Source: Planctomycetota bacterium (GTDB lineage: Bacteria > Planctomycetota > UBA1135 > UBA2386). From it: a DNA stretch of 42,672 bases. Made by a program: the position numbers and the translations under genes. Below are positions 26,698-35,152 of this stretch, one piece after another. The notes beneath the pieces were generated by a model. The model saw only the letters and a list, made by a program, of their open reading frames with translations, searched no databases and was not told where the DNA came from. The stretch's first letter is position 1; each line of letters starts with the position of its first letter. The stretch covers positions 1 through 42,672 of the forward strand of contig JADLHO010000148.1 in NCBI GenBank assembly GCA_020848735.1, written 5' to 3'.

Positions 26698-29600
26698 TCA
26701 CTGCCCGACGAGCTCGAGCAGCGCGTCGCTCAGCGCGAGTCCGCCGAGGAAGCCGCCCTGCGGATCGGCGATCGCGAACTGGTGCGCGAGCTCGCCGCCG
26801 AGCAACGCGGGTGTCGGGGGCACGGCGAGCGACACGCTCGCGGTGCCGAGCGCGTCGGTGTTCGCGCCGAGGAAGACGATCGCGGAGTCGACCCAGAGCG
26901 TGCAGCCGCCGGCGAGCGGGATCTGTGCCGTGCGCAGGCCCACGACCAGCGCCGCCGAGCTGTTCGGCAGCGCGTCGCGCAGCGTCGCCGCGAAGCCCGC
27001 ATTGCCGAGCAGCGGCAGGCCCGCGGCACCGATGCGCGGCAGGCGGCCCGCCGTGCCGGGGCAGGCCGTGCCATAGGGGCGCGCGAGCGCGCCGCCGAAG
27101 TTTCGCAGCGGGACGCCGTGCAACTCCTCGCCCGTGTTGCCGTCGTTCGCGCGGAAGAGGAGCGTGGTGCCGGCGACGGCGCCGAACGAAGCTGCGGAGC
27201 CGCTGCCCGCCGGCGCGATGTCGGCGAGGAGCACGGTGCCGGCGCTCGTGCCGTCGGAGACCCAGGGCTCGGGACCGCCGAGCGGACCGTTCGCGCGGAA
27301 GACGACCTGCCCGCCGTCACCGGCCGCGAAGAGCTTCGTGGGGCCGGAGCCGCCGAAGCCGGGCAGGAGGTCGGCGACGAGCCGCGTGCCCGCGGGCGTG
27401 CCGTCGCTGACCCAGAGTTCGTCGCCGAGCGTGCCGTCGTCGGCGGCGAAGAAGAGGCGGTCGCGCGCGGCCACGAAATTGCGGGGACGACTCGAGCCCG
27501 CGCCGGGCTGGATGTCGACGAGGCGCGCCGTGCCCGCGGGTGTGCCGTCGCTCGACCAGAGCTCGCGACCGTTGCTCGCGTCGGAGCCCGCGAAATAGAC
27601 GCGCGCGCCGAGCGCCGAAAGACCCAGATCGGGGAGCACGAAGAGGATGCCACTGGCGCTGTCCGCATAGAGCGCCTGCGAGCTCGTGCCGCGCAGGCCA
27701 TAGAGCGTCAGCATCGCGCCCTCCGCCACCGTGTAGAACACGTCGCTCGACGTCGCGACGACCTCGCGCACCGGCAAGGGGCCGATCGAGCTGAGGATCG
27801 GTTGCACGAGGAGCGTGCCCGCGGCGGTGCCGTCGCTGCAATAGATGCCGCTCCCCGAGAACACGCCGAACGCCGCCGCGAAGTAGACGCGGTTCTGATG
27901 CGCGATCAGGTGCGTCGGGGGCTGCGAGCGGAAGGCCGAGCCGAAGGCCACCACGAGGCTCGTGCCCGCCGGCGTGCCGTCGCTGCGCCAGAGGCCGAGC
28001 TGTGGGCCCGCGAAATAGAGCGCGTCGTCGGTCGCGACCAATTCGGCGCCGATCGTGGTCGCGATGGGGGACACGGTTCCCGCCGGCGTGCCGTCGCTGC
28101 GCCAGAGCCGGTTGTTCGCCGAGAACCACACCGCGTCGCGCCACGCGACGAACTTGCCGACCGCCGAGGAGTTCGCACCGGGCTGCGTGTCCTTCAGCAG
28201 GCGCGTGCCGGCCGGCGTCCCGTCGCTCACCCAGGGTTCGAGGCCGCTGATCCCGTCGTTCGCCGCGAAGTACGCCTTGCCGCGCAGCGAGGTGAAGCTC
28301 GGGATCGCGGCCCCGCTCGTCGTCTTCGCGAAATCGGCGAGCAGCGACGTGCTCGCGGCGCTGCCGCCCGAGACGAAGGGCTCGTTGCCGTGCACACCGT
28401 CGTTCGCCGCGAAGACCACGCTGTTCTGAAGTGCCACGAGTCCCATCGGGTAGGACCCGGCGCTGCCCGGACGGATGTCGGCGATCAGGCTCGTGCCCGC
28501 GATGGTGCCGTCGCTGCGCCAGAGCTCGGTGCCTTCATTGGTGGTCGTGCCGGCGAACCACAGCATGCCCGCGACGTCGACCATTCCCGTCGGCGAGAGG
28601 CCGAGCGGTCCCGGGATCACGTCCACGACCGCGGTGCCCGCCGGCGTCATGTCGGTGTGCCAGAGCTCGTAGCCGTAGCTCGAGCTGCGCGCGGTGAACC
28701 AGACCTCGTTCGCGAAGAGCGTGAAACCCGTGGGGGCCGAATAGCCCGAGCCGGCATAGATGTCGGCGAGCTGCATCGTGCCCTGCGGGGTGCCGTCGGT
28801 GACCCAGGGCTCGGTGCCCGTGCCGAGCCCGGGGAAGATCGCCTTGCCGTTGTGGACGAAGACGCTGCGCGGGCCATCGCCGATGACGGTGACCGGGCTC
28901 ACGAACGTGGTGCCGCCCGCGGTGCCATCGCTGATCCACCATTGGCGCGGCTGCCCGCCGAAGTAGGCGGAGAACAGCAGGCTGCCGTTGAGATTCGTCA
29001 GCGTGCGCGGCGCGGAGCTCGTGGCCCCATTGGCGAGGTCGACGACGCGCCAGGTATTGGCCGCGGTGCCGTCGGTCCGCCAGATCTCGTGGCCGGTCGC
29101 GCCATCGTCGGCGACGAAATACACCGTGCCGCCGATCGCGCAGATCGAGACCGGCGAGATCGAGAGCTGCATCGCATGCGCGGGCCCCGGATTGACGTCG
29201 GCGACGAGCACGGTGCCCGCCGGCGTGCCGTCGGTGCGCCAGAGTTCGCCGCCCGTGTCGGAGCTGATGGCGGCGAAGTAGAGGCCGCCCGGGCCCGGGA
29301 CGAAGGTCGCGACGTCGTTCGCGAGGATGCTCAGGCCGAGCCGCAGCGGATACGTGCCACCCGGCGTGCCGTCCGTCCGCCAGAGCCCATAGCCGCGCTC
29401 CGAGTTGCCGGCGAAGTAGACCGCACCGTTCCACGCGTACGGGCTGTAGGGGTCCGAGACGCCGGCGGCGCTCCCCGGCATCACGTCGAGGACGAGGGTC
29501 GTGCCCTGCGGCGTGCCGTCGGTGATCCGCGGCTCCAGCCCGTGCACCTCGTCGGTCGCGAAGAAGACCGCCCGATTGCCGAGGCGATGGAAGTTCATCC

Positions 29601-29724
29601 AGGTCGTGCCGGGCGAGGGATCCGCCGCACCGCTCCGGATGTCACGGACGAGCGTCTGTGCGGGAAGGAAACCCGCGAGACAGAGAAGCAGGGCCAGTTC
29701 CGGTCGAACGAGGAGCTTGGGCAT
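26698..29724 (-). CDS. Giant exported ELWxxDGT-repeat protein with shared C-terminal module
   Basis: The ATG at 29724 gives 1008 residues and a signal peptide ending AGFLPA|QTL; a TTG at 29754 overlapping the upstream stop is a less likely start. Residues ~35-880 contain about 17 repeats of roughly 50 residues of the ELWxxDGTxxGT type (for example LWRTDGTPAGT, PWVSDGTPAGT, IWRTDGTAANT), a family usually predicted to form beta-propellers. Some copies are degenerate (FVSGGSAAST, LHTDMTPAGT-like). The last ~123 residues are the shared module (YGTACPGTAG, LPLLGNAGFAATL, AALVVGL, HQFAIADPQGG, ending DALLELVGQ). It is probably a large cell-surface or secreted binding protein, and the last gene of a minus-strand set. 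Confidence 0.9.
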   Translation of the reverse strand: MPKLLVRPELALLLCLAGFLPAQTLVRDIRSGAADPSPGTTWMNFHRLGNRAVFFATDEVHGLEPRITDGTPQGTTLVLDVMPGSAAGVSDPYSPYAWNGAVYFAGNSERGYGLWRTDGTPGGTYPLRLGLSILANDVATFVPGPGGLYFAAISSDTGGELWRTDGTPAGTVLVADVNPGPAHAMQLSISPVSICAIGGTVYFVADDGATGHEIWRTDGTAANTWRVVDLANGATSSAPRTLTNLNGSLLFSAYFGGQPRQWWISDGTAGGTTFVSPVTVIGDGPRSVFVHNGKAIFPGLGTGTEPWVTDGTPQGTMQLADIYAGSGYSAPTGFTLFANEVWFTARSSSYGYELWHTDMTPAGTAVVDVIPGPLGLSPTGMVDVAGMLWFAGTTTNEGTELWRSDGTIAGTSLIADIRPGSAGSYPMGLVALQNSVVFAANDGVHGNEPFVSGGSAASTSLLADFAKTTSGAAIPSFTSLRGKAYFAANDGISGLEPWVSDGTPAGTRLLKDTQPGANSSAVGKFVAWRDAVWFSANNRLWRSDGTPAGTVSPIATTIGAELVATDDALYFAGPQLGLWRSDGTPAGTSLVVAFGSAFRSQPPTHLIAHQNRVYFAAAFGVFSGSGIYCSDGTAAGTLLVQPILSSIGPLPVREVVATSSDVFYTVAEGAMLTLYGLRGTSSQALYADSASGILFVLPDLGLSALGARVYFAGSDASNGRELWSSDGTPAGTARLVDIQPGAGSSRPRNFVAARDRLFFAADDGTLGDELWVSDGTPAGTRLVADLLPGFGGSGPTKLFAAGDGGQVVFRANGPLGGPEPWVSDGTSAGTVLLADIAPAGSGSAASFGAVAGTTLLFRANDGNTGEELHGVPLRNFGGALARPYGTACPGTAGRLPRIGAAGLPLLGNAGFAATLRDALPNSSAALVVGLRTAQIPLAGGCTLWVDSAIVFLGANTDALGTASVSLAVPPTPALLGGELAHQFAIADPQGGFLGGLALSDALLELVGQ

Positions 29725-29750
29725 GGTGAGCGAAGACAGGACTGAGGCGA

Positions 29751-29945
29751 TCAATGGCTTTGCGCCGCGGCGGCTGTGCTCCCGTCGGCGGGCCGGCGCG
29801 CGGCGTCATGGTCCCGACGGCGCGTCGGGCGCAATGCATTCGCTGCCGTGCGCAGCCCGGCGAGGATCGTGAGCAGGGCCTTGCCGAGCCAGGCGAGGCT
29901 GAGGTCGCCGAGGTTGGTGAACGCGATCCGGATCTCTTGGCGCAT
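29751..29945 (-). CDS. Probable 64-residue protein with hydrophobic helix
   Basis: A small frame not covered by any larger gene: ATG at 29945 is preceded by a strong GGAGGG ribosome site (29953-29958) seven bases upstream, one of the best in the window. The 64-residue product begins MRQEIRIAFTNLGDLSLAWL, continues with a hydrophobic or amphipathic helix (LGKALLTILAGLRTAANAL) and ends with an Arg-rich then Ala-rich tail. It starts 29 bases after the FG-GAP gene's stop and ends 26 bases before the ELWxxDGT gene's ATG, so it sits in that operon. It resembles nothing I know; a peripheral membrane protein or coupling peptide is possible. Confidence 0.62.
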   Translation of the reverse strand: MRQEIRIAFTNLGDLSLAWLGKALLTILAGLRTAANALRPTRRRDHDAARRPADGSTAAAAQSH

Positions 29946-29974
29946 CACTTGGCCCTCCGCGGGCGGAGGACGCA

Positions 29975-32638
29975 TCAGGACCCGTAACGGAGGCGGAGAC
30001 CGTTCGAGGTGGCCACGCCGAGCGGCGCAGCGGGGTCGAGGATCGCGGCCTGGTGGTGCAGCTCCGCGCCGAAGAGGGAAGGCGGCAGCAGCACCGGGAT
30101 CGAGAGCGTCCCTTCGCCACTTGCACCGGGCGTGCCATCGAGCGCGATCGGCACCGCCAGCGTAGGCGCGAGCACGTCGAGATAGAGGTGCTGACCGGGC
30201 CCGAACGCGTTCTGGACCTCGGCGCCGGCGAGGCCGAGCACGAGGCCACCGACGGCACCGCCGCGTCCGCCCCGCAGTCGCAGCGCGATCTCCTCGCCGA
30301 CGCGGAAGGGCCCGCGTGCACCGAGGAGCAATGCGCTCCCGCCCGTGCCGGGACCGCCCGTGCCGCGCTGTTCGAAGGCACCGCGCTCCGCCGCGGGCAC
30401 CGCGCGCGAGAACACGATCGAACGCCCGCCGAGGGCGATGAGATCGTTCGCCCCATCGCCGTCGAGATCGCCGAGCAGCTCGGGGGCCACGACCATGGTC
30501 GCGCCCTCGCGGAAGGACCGATCGGCCTGCTGGAGGATCAGCGTGGTGCCGATCTGGGTCCCGCGACCGGGATACGCGAGGATGTCCAGGTCGCGGTCGC
30601 CGTCGACGTCCGTGAAGCGCACGATGCGCTGGCCCGTGCCGCCGAAGTCGGGGAAGGCCGGCGAGCGCGGCATCGCGGCGAGCGCTCCGCTGCCGTCGTT
30701 GAGGAAGACCACGAGCGTGCTGTTGGTGCCGCTCGTGCCGCCGCGCTCCGCGAGGGCGCAATCGAGGTCGCCGTCGCCGTCGAGATCGCCCACCGCGGGA
30801 CGGTCGTGCTGGCTGTCGACCTGCGTGGCGAGCAGGACCTGGGGCGTCGCGAAGCTCATCCCACCGAGGTTGCTCGCGATCGCCCATTGCGTGCCGTTGC
30901 GCGCGACGAGCAGCTCGGGGCGGCCGTCGCCGCTGAAGTCCGCGACGGCCTTCACGGTGACGGCGAGGTTGCCGACGAAGCTGAAGCTGCCGTTCGCGTG
31001 GCCGCGGTAGATCGACGCGATGTCGCTGCCGTAGCTGGTGCCGAGCGAGGTGTCGCTCGTCAGCACGAGATCGGGGATGCCGTCCCGGTCGAGGTCGTCG
31101 TCGTAGGCGCGGGTGCTGTAGCTCGGCAGCAGGCGGTCGGTGGCCGTCGGCATCGCGATCCCGACGAGGTCGAAGCGCCCGGGCGCGGTCTGCCGCGCCA
31201 GCCAGACGCCGGGCGCGACCGGCGGTGAACCGAAGGCCTCGACGTGGATCAGCGCGTCGACGTCGCCGTCGGCGTCGAAGTCGCCCACGCTCATGCCTCG
31301 CACGAACTCCATGCCGACCGGTGCCGTGAAGGGCGTATTGACGAGCCGCGGCAGACCCACGTTCCGGTGGCCGCCATAGGGGCTGATGCCGAGATCGAGG
31401 TCGCCGTCGCCGTCACCGTCGCGGGGACCCGCGAGATCGCCTTCGGCCCCGAACCAGGGCGGCGCGTCGAAGCCGCCGAGCGGAGAACGCGTCAGCGGTC
31501 CCCGCGCGAAATGGACGACGCGCCCGGCGACGAGGTCGACGTCGCCATCCGCATCGACGTCGACGGCGCCCGCGATGTGCGCCGCTCCGAGGCCCGGCAG
31601 ATGGAAGCTCGGCTCGAACTCACCCTGCGCGTTCTGGATCGCGATCTCGAAGTTCGAGACGCGGTGGTTCGGGAGCGGGGGGCTGCCGCCGCCGCCACCG
31701 CCGCAGCAGATCCCGTCGAGGTCGCCGTCGCCGTCGACGTCGGCGAAGCCGGTCGCCGGACCGCCGTTGCGCACGGCCTCGCCCGTGAACGCGAGGTTCG
31801 CCTGCCGCAGGACCTGGTATTGGCCGTGGCCCGCGGGCATGCCGAAGAGCACGAGGTCCTCGTCGCCGTCGCCGTCGATGTCGCCCGCCGCGGGGTCGTA
31901 GAGGCCGGCGCCCATGGCGATCGGCGCCTCCGCCGTGATCGTCTGGCCGTCGGCTGCGATCAGCACCGGGCGGAGCTGTTGAATGCCATTGGTGAAGAGC
32001 ATCGCCACGTGTGCGCCGTCGGCCCGCCGCACGGTGCGCAGGCGCGTGCCGAAGGTCGCGAGCGCCAACGTGTGCGTGACGGGCGGCTGGCCGCGCGTCG
32101 CCGCGCTGAGGTGGACCGTGACCGTGCGCGGCAGCGGCGCGCCGTTGTCCCCCGCGAGCACGATGAGGTCGTCGCGGCCGTCGTGATCGAAGTCGAAGAC
32201 CTCGGCGTCGTAGAACTGGCTCTGCGGCGGCGTCAACAAGGCGCCGATGAACGTCGGGGCCCCGACGCCATCGAAGCAGTGGATCTGCAGCGCGCTCCCC
32301 ACGCTCACCGCGAAGTCGTCGCGTCGGCCATCGCCGTCGAAGTCGCCGGGCAGGATGACGTGGGCGCCGAACCACGAGGCGACCGTGCCGCGCCACGCGG
32401 GGAGGAAGCGGCCGTTGCCGTCATTGCGATAGACGCCGATCTCCGCCGACGAAGTGCCGAAGAGCGCGCCCACGACATCGGGATGGGCATCGCCGTCGAG
32501 ATCGAAGATCGCCTCGAAGGCCGGCTCCAACGGGCCGATCTGGACCTGCGCCGCGTCGAAGGGAGCCGCGCTCTCCTGCGCGGCGAGAGGGACGGCGAGC
32601 GCCGCGGTCAGGGCGGCGCGAAGGCAGTGCGAGGGCAT
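29975..32638 (-). CDS. Giant exported FG-GAP/VCBS-repeat protein with shared C-terminal module
   Basis: The 887-residue protein has a signal peptide ending AVPLAA|QES. About 13 FG-GAP/VCBS-type calcium loops follow (DLDGDAHPD, DFDGDGRRD, DIDGDGDED, DVDGDGDLD, DLDRDGIPD, DLDGDGAND and others). They are spread over residues ~45-760 and consistent with one or two beta-propellers binding Ca2+ in each blade. The last ~120 residues are the shared module (IALRLRGGRGG, LLPPSLFGAELHHQAAILDP, ending NGLRLRYGS). It heads the set that includes the small protein and the ELWxxDGT protein. It is probably surface-displayed or secreted; ligand unknown. A candidate -10 (TAGACT, 32666-32671) lies about 30 bases before the start. 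Confidence 0.92.
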   Translation of the reverse strand: MPSHCLRAALTAALAVPLAAQESAAPFDAAQVQIGPLEPAFEAIFDLDGDAHPDVVGALFGTSSAEIGVYRNDGNGRFLPAWRGTVASWFGAHVILPGDFDGDGRRDDFAVSVGSALQIHCFDGVGAPTFIGALLTPPQSQFYDAEVFDFDHDGRDDLIVLAGDNGAPLPRTVTVHLSAATRGQPPVTHTLALATFGTRLRTVRRADGAHVAMLFTNGIQQLRPVLIAADGQTITAEAPIAMGAGLYDPAAGDIDGDGDEDLVLFGMPAGHGQYQVLRQANLAFTGEAVRNGGPATGFADVDGDGDLDGICCGGGGGGSPPLPNHRVSNFEIAIQNAQGEFEPSFHLPGLGAAHIAGAVDVDADGDVDLVAGRVVHFARGPLTRSPLGGFDAPPWFGAEGDLAGPRDGDGDGDLDLGISPYGGHRNVGLPRLVNTPFTAPVGMEFVRGMSVGDFDADGDVDALIHVEAFGSPPVAPGVWLARQTAPGRFDLVGIAMPTATDRLLPSYSTRAYDDDLDRDGIPDLVLTSDTSLGTSYGSDIASIYRGHANGSFSFVGNLAVTVKAVADFSGDGRPELLVARNGTQWAIASNLGGMSFATPQVLLATQVDSQHDRPAVGDLDGDGDLDCALAERGGTSGTNSTLVVFLNDGSGALAAMPRSPAFPDFGGTGQRIVRFTDVDGDRDLDILAYPGRGTQIGTTLILQQADRSFREGATMVVAPELLGDLDGDGANDLIALGGRSIVFSRAVPAAERGAFEQRGTGGPGTGGSALLLGARGPFRVGEEIALRLRGGRGGAVGGLVLGLAGAEVQNAFGPGQHLYLDVLAPTLAVPIALDGTPGASGEGTLSIPVLLPPSLFGAELHHQAAILDPAAPLGVATSNGLRLRYGS

Positions 32639-32665
32639 GGTGTTCGGCTCGAACGAGCGGGGCGG

Positions 32666-32671
32666 AGTCTA
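32666..32671 (-). promoter_or_regulatory. Candidate -10 element before the FG-GAP gene
   Basis: On the minus strand TAGACT lies 27 bases before the ATG at 32638, inside the 130-bp gap after the amidohydrolase gene. It would give a short untranslated leader of about 20 bases. No convincing -35 box or ribosome site is seen. Confidence 0.28.
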
Positions 32672-32768
32672 ACGAGCGCGGGGGCGGCGCAGGGCGGCGC
32701 CGTTGGCAAGGGGCATGCCGTCGGCGGCGACCCGGGCGAGCTTCCCGGACGCGGGTGCGCGCCGCCCT

Positions 32769-33818
32769 TCACGGCTCGAGCAGGCGCGCGGCTCGCCATT
32801 GCGAGTCCTCGAGCCCGAGTGCGGCCTTCAGCGCGAGCTCGCGCGCGAGTGGATTGCGCTCCGCGGCCAGCTCGGCACAGCGCCGCTCGCCGAGCTCGGC
32901 GCGGAATCCGGCGGGCACCGCCGGGAAGGGGTAATCGCTCCCGTGCACGAGACGGGCACGCACCTCGTCGTCGTCGAGCAGGCGGCGCAGGTCGCGCTCG
33001 CGCCCCGGGGTGCCGAGCACCGAGCTGTCGCCGAGCAGACGTGGATGGCGGCGGAGCATCGTGACGAACGCGGGCAGCCAATCGGGTTCGTCGCCCGGCC
33101 GACCCGTTCCAGCATGGCACGCCACGACGCGGCAGCCGCTCGCCAGCGCGAGCTCCAGGCGCAGGGGATCGGCGAGCGCGATGTCGAGGACCGGTGCGCT
33201 GTGTTCGTGGCCCGTGTGCACGAGGACCAGCACGTCGAGCGCGGCGCAGCGGCGGAAGAACGGCGCGTGCCTCCGGTCGGCGACGTCCACGCCCTGCGTC
33301 GGCGGGTGGATCTTCAACATCCGCGCGTCGCGGGCATGACAGCGCTCCAGCTCGTCGAGGGCGTCGGCGCGGGCCGGATTGATCGACGGGCAGGGCCTCA
33401 GCCGCTCCGGACGCAGCGCGCACACCGCGAAGACGTACTCCGCCGGCACGCGCCAATGCGTGTTCGCATCGTCGGGCCGGCCGCCGGAGTCATAGACGCC
33501 ATCCTGGCCGACCAGCGCCACGCGATCGAGGCCGCTGCCGTCGATCGCGAGCAGGAGCTTGCGCACGTAGCCGCGATCGAAACCCTCGCCTTCGCTCAGG
33601 CCGAGCATCCGCACGAGCAGCGCGAAGGTGGCGCTCCGCCGGATCCGCGGACCGAGGAAGCACGACGAGCCGCCGTCGCCGCTGCCGAAGAGGTGGACGT
33701 GCAGGTCACCGCGGCGCCGGTTCGTCGCGCCCGTCGCCGTCGCGCAGGCGCCGAGCAATCCGGCGCCCGTCCAGGCGAGGAACTCGCGGCGATGACACCG
33801 CGGATCGGCGGTCGGCAT
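32769..33818 (-). CDS. Exported amidohydrolase-family metallo-hydrolase (predicted lipoprotein)
   Basis: The 349-residue protein has an N terminus with RR (CHRREFLAWTG) followed by the lipobox LLGAC (Cys25), so it is probably exported, perhaps by Tat, and lipid anchored. The rest is an amidohydrolase_2-type TIM barrel: the strand-1 metal pair H40-x-H42 (DLHVH), the stretch RMLKIHPPTQG, HTGHE (strand-5-like His), VACHAGTGRPGDEP and the strand-8 Asp in HGSDYPFP. Such enzymes hydrolyse or decarboxylate small substrates with one divalent metal. The substrate is unknown. TACCCT lies six bases before the ATG, suggesting a nearly leaderless transcript. It is the middle gene between two exported structural proteins on the same strand. 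Confidence 0.87.
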   Translation of the reverse strand: MPTADPRCHRREFLAWTGAGLLGACATATGATNRRRGDLHVHLFGSGDGGSSCFLGPRIRRSATFALLVRMLGLSEGEGFDRGYVRKLLLAIDGSGLDRVALVGQDGVYDSGGRPDDANTHWRVPAEYVFAVCALRPERLRPCPSINPARADALDELERCHARDARMLKIHPPTQGVDVADRRHAPFFRRCAALDVLVLVHTGHEHSAPVLDIALADPLRLELALASGCRVVACHAGTGRPGDEPDWLPAFVTMLRRHPRLLGDSSVLGTPGRERDLRRLLDDDEVRARLVHGSDYPFPAVPAGFRAELGERRCAELAAERNPLARELALKAALGLEDSQWRAARLLEP

Positions 33819-33824
33819 CGGCGC

Positions 33825-33830
33825 AGGGTA
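33825..33830 (-). promoter_or_regulatory. Candidate -10 element (TACCCT) abutting the amidohydrolase start
   Basis: On the minus strand the order is TACCCT, GCGCCG, then the ATG at 33818. Usual promoter spacing would start the transcript at the A of the ATG, i.e. leaderless. The same layout is seen before 5799. No -35 box at the usual distance. Confidence 0.3.
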
Positions 33831-33854
33831 GGGGGACGGAGCGGTTCCCGCCGC

Positions 33855-35008
33855 TCAATAGCCGAGGACGAGGCGCAGCGCCGCCGAGCTCGCGAGCGTG
33901 AGCGTCGGTGCGTCCAGACTCGCCCCCTGGACGTCGAGCACGGCGTCGAGCAGACCCGCGCTCGCGGGGATGGGGAGCGGGAAGCTCACGGGGCCAGGGT
34001 TCGCAGTCTGGACGAGCACGACGTCGCTGCTGGTCAGCAGGAAGCAGCCATTGCCCAGATCGAAAGGGGTGACGGGCACGAAGCCCAGGGCGAGCAGCGT
34101 GCTTGCCCCGGGCGCGGTGCTGACCTCGACGGCGAAGTTCGGATTGCCGACCCGCGGCAGCTCCGAGGCGCTGGTGACGGGCGCACCGGCGGCATTGGCA
34201 CAGCCCTGCCCGAAGGGCGTGACCGAGGCGATCGCCACCGGCGGCCAGTAGCGCAGGGGCAGGGCGTTGCTCCGGAGCTGGAAGGGCTGTCCCGGCACGT
34301 CGATCGATGCATGGATCACGGTGGCGGTGAGCGACCAGTCGACATGGCGCGGCGTGCCCGAGTTCGCGCCGGAGGTGCTCGCCGCCGCATTGCAGACCAG
34401 ATCGAAGCTCGACCCGTTGGTGACAGGGAAGGTCCTCGTCAGCGTGTATGTGTGGGGAACGCGAACGGCTGGAGGGAGAACGACACCGCGGCCGACGGCC
34501 CGCACTTCACCTGGTAACCCGCGAAGGTGCTCACCAGGTTCTGCGTGTGGATTCCGCGCACCTCGAGCGTCAGGGTCAGGCTCGCGGCCGGTCCGAAGTA
34601 GCGGATGTCGCCGGTGGCCGTCACGTTGGCGCCGGTGATGTACTCGAAGCCATCGAATGCCGGTGCCCTCACGAGCCCGCGCGTCGCCAGCATGACGTTG
34701 CCCGAGGCCGTGCCGTAGAGCCGCGCTTCGCTGTAGGTCCCGTTGCTGTTGAGCGGCGCGCAGTTGGGATCGAGGCGCGCGAAGACCGGATGGGAGACGC
34801 GACCCTGGCAATACGGCACGGCACCGCTGATGCCTGACCTGCGCTGCAGCGTCGCCACGCAGCCGCTCTGCGCGGCCAGGGGTGCGGCGACGCTGCAGCC
34901 GAGAAGAGCGAGGATCGCGAACCCGCGAGCTCGCGTGCGGCGCGAGCGGCTTCCAACGGGGAGACCCTGGCGGAGGAGACGGAGCGGGAGTCGGCAGAGC
35001 GTGGTCAT
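33855..35008 (-). pseudogene. Exported protein with shared module, interrupted by a one-base frameshift
   Basis: Two frames together make one protein. From ATG 35008 the first frame encodes a long leader, a signal peptide ending VAAPLAA|QSG and a beta-rich domain, then ends just after FSLQPFAFP at 34439. The other frame continues in register with HTYTLTRTFPVTNG and runs to 33855. The switch falls at a run of four G at 34454-34457 (CCCC in the coding sense). One extra base there would restore a 384-residue protein. The last ~121 residues are the shared module (PFGQGCANAAGAP, LPRVGNPNFAVEV, ending AALRLVLGY). Codon use and family similarity continue on both sides, so a sequencing slip or recent mutation is likelier than two genes. 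The front domain is unrecognised. Confidence 0.8.
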
Positions 35009-35023
35009 CGGAGGAAGCGCTGG

Positions 35024-35119
35024 GGAACGGGCACGAGGCGCGCGTGAGGGCCGCGTGTCGCTCGACCCTGCAGAAGTCGCCGCGCCTCCGCGGTTCACGA
35101 ATTCCGGAACGGGCACGAG
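35024..35119. repeat. Two exact copies of a 14-nt sequence in an intergenic region
   Basis: ggaacgggcacgag occurs at 35024-35037 and again at 35106-35119, both inside the 144-bp gap between the frameshifted gene (start 35008) and the kinase gene's stop (35153). They are 82 bases apart in the same orientation, about 16 and 98 bases upstream of the 35008 start. They could be binding sites for a regulator of that gene, or chance. Confidence 0.5.
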
Positions 35120-35152
35120 CGGGCCCGCCGCGGCAGACGCCGCGCCGCGTCC

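Noticed and set aside
26668..26713. Short repeat gcccgacgagct near the end of the ELWxxDGT gene
   Set aside because: A 12-nt pair in GC-rich sequence, one copy coding; it looks like chance or a minor duplication rather than a functional site.
26539..29745. A 1068-codon open frame on the plus strand opposite the ELWxxDGT gene
   Set aside because: GC-rich third positions leave few stop codons on the opposite strand; the translation is Arg/Ala/Glu-rich with no domain, while the minus strand has clear repeats and a signal peptide.
29975..32638. Periodic DNA repeats that could suggest a CRISPR array
   Set aside because: They are in-frame codons for DxDGDGxxD calcium loops; spacing and sequence vary and no cas genes are present.
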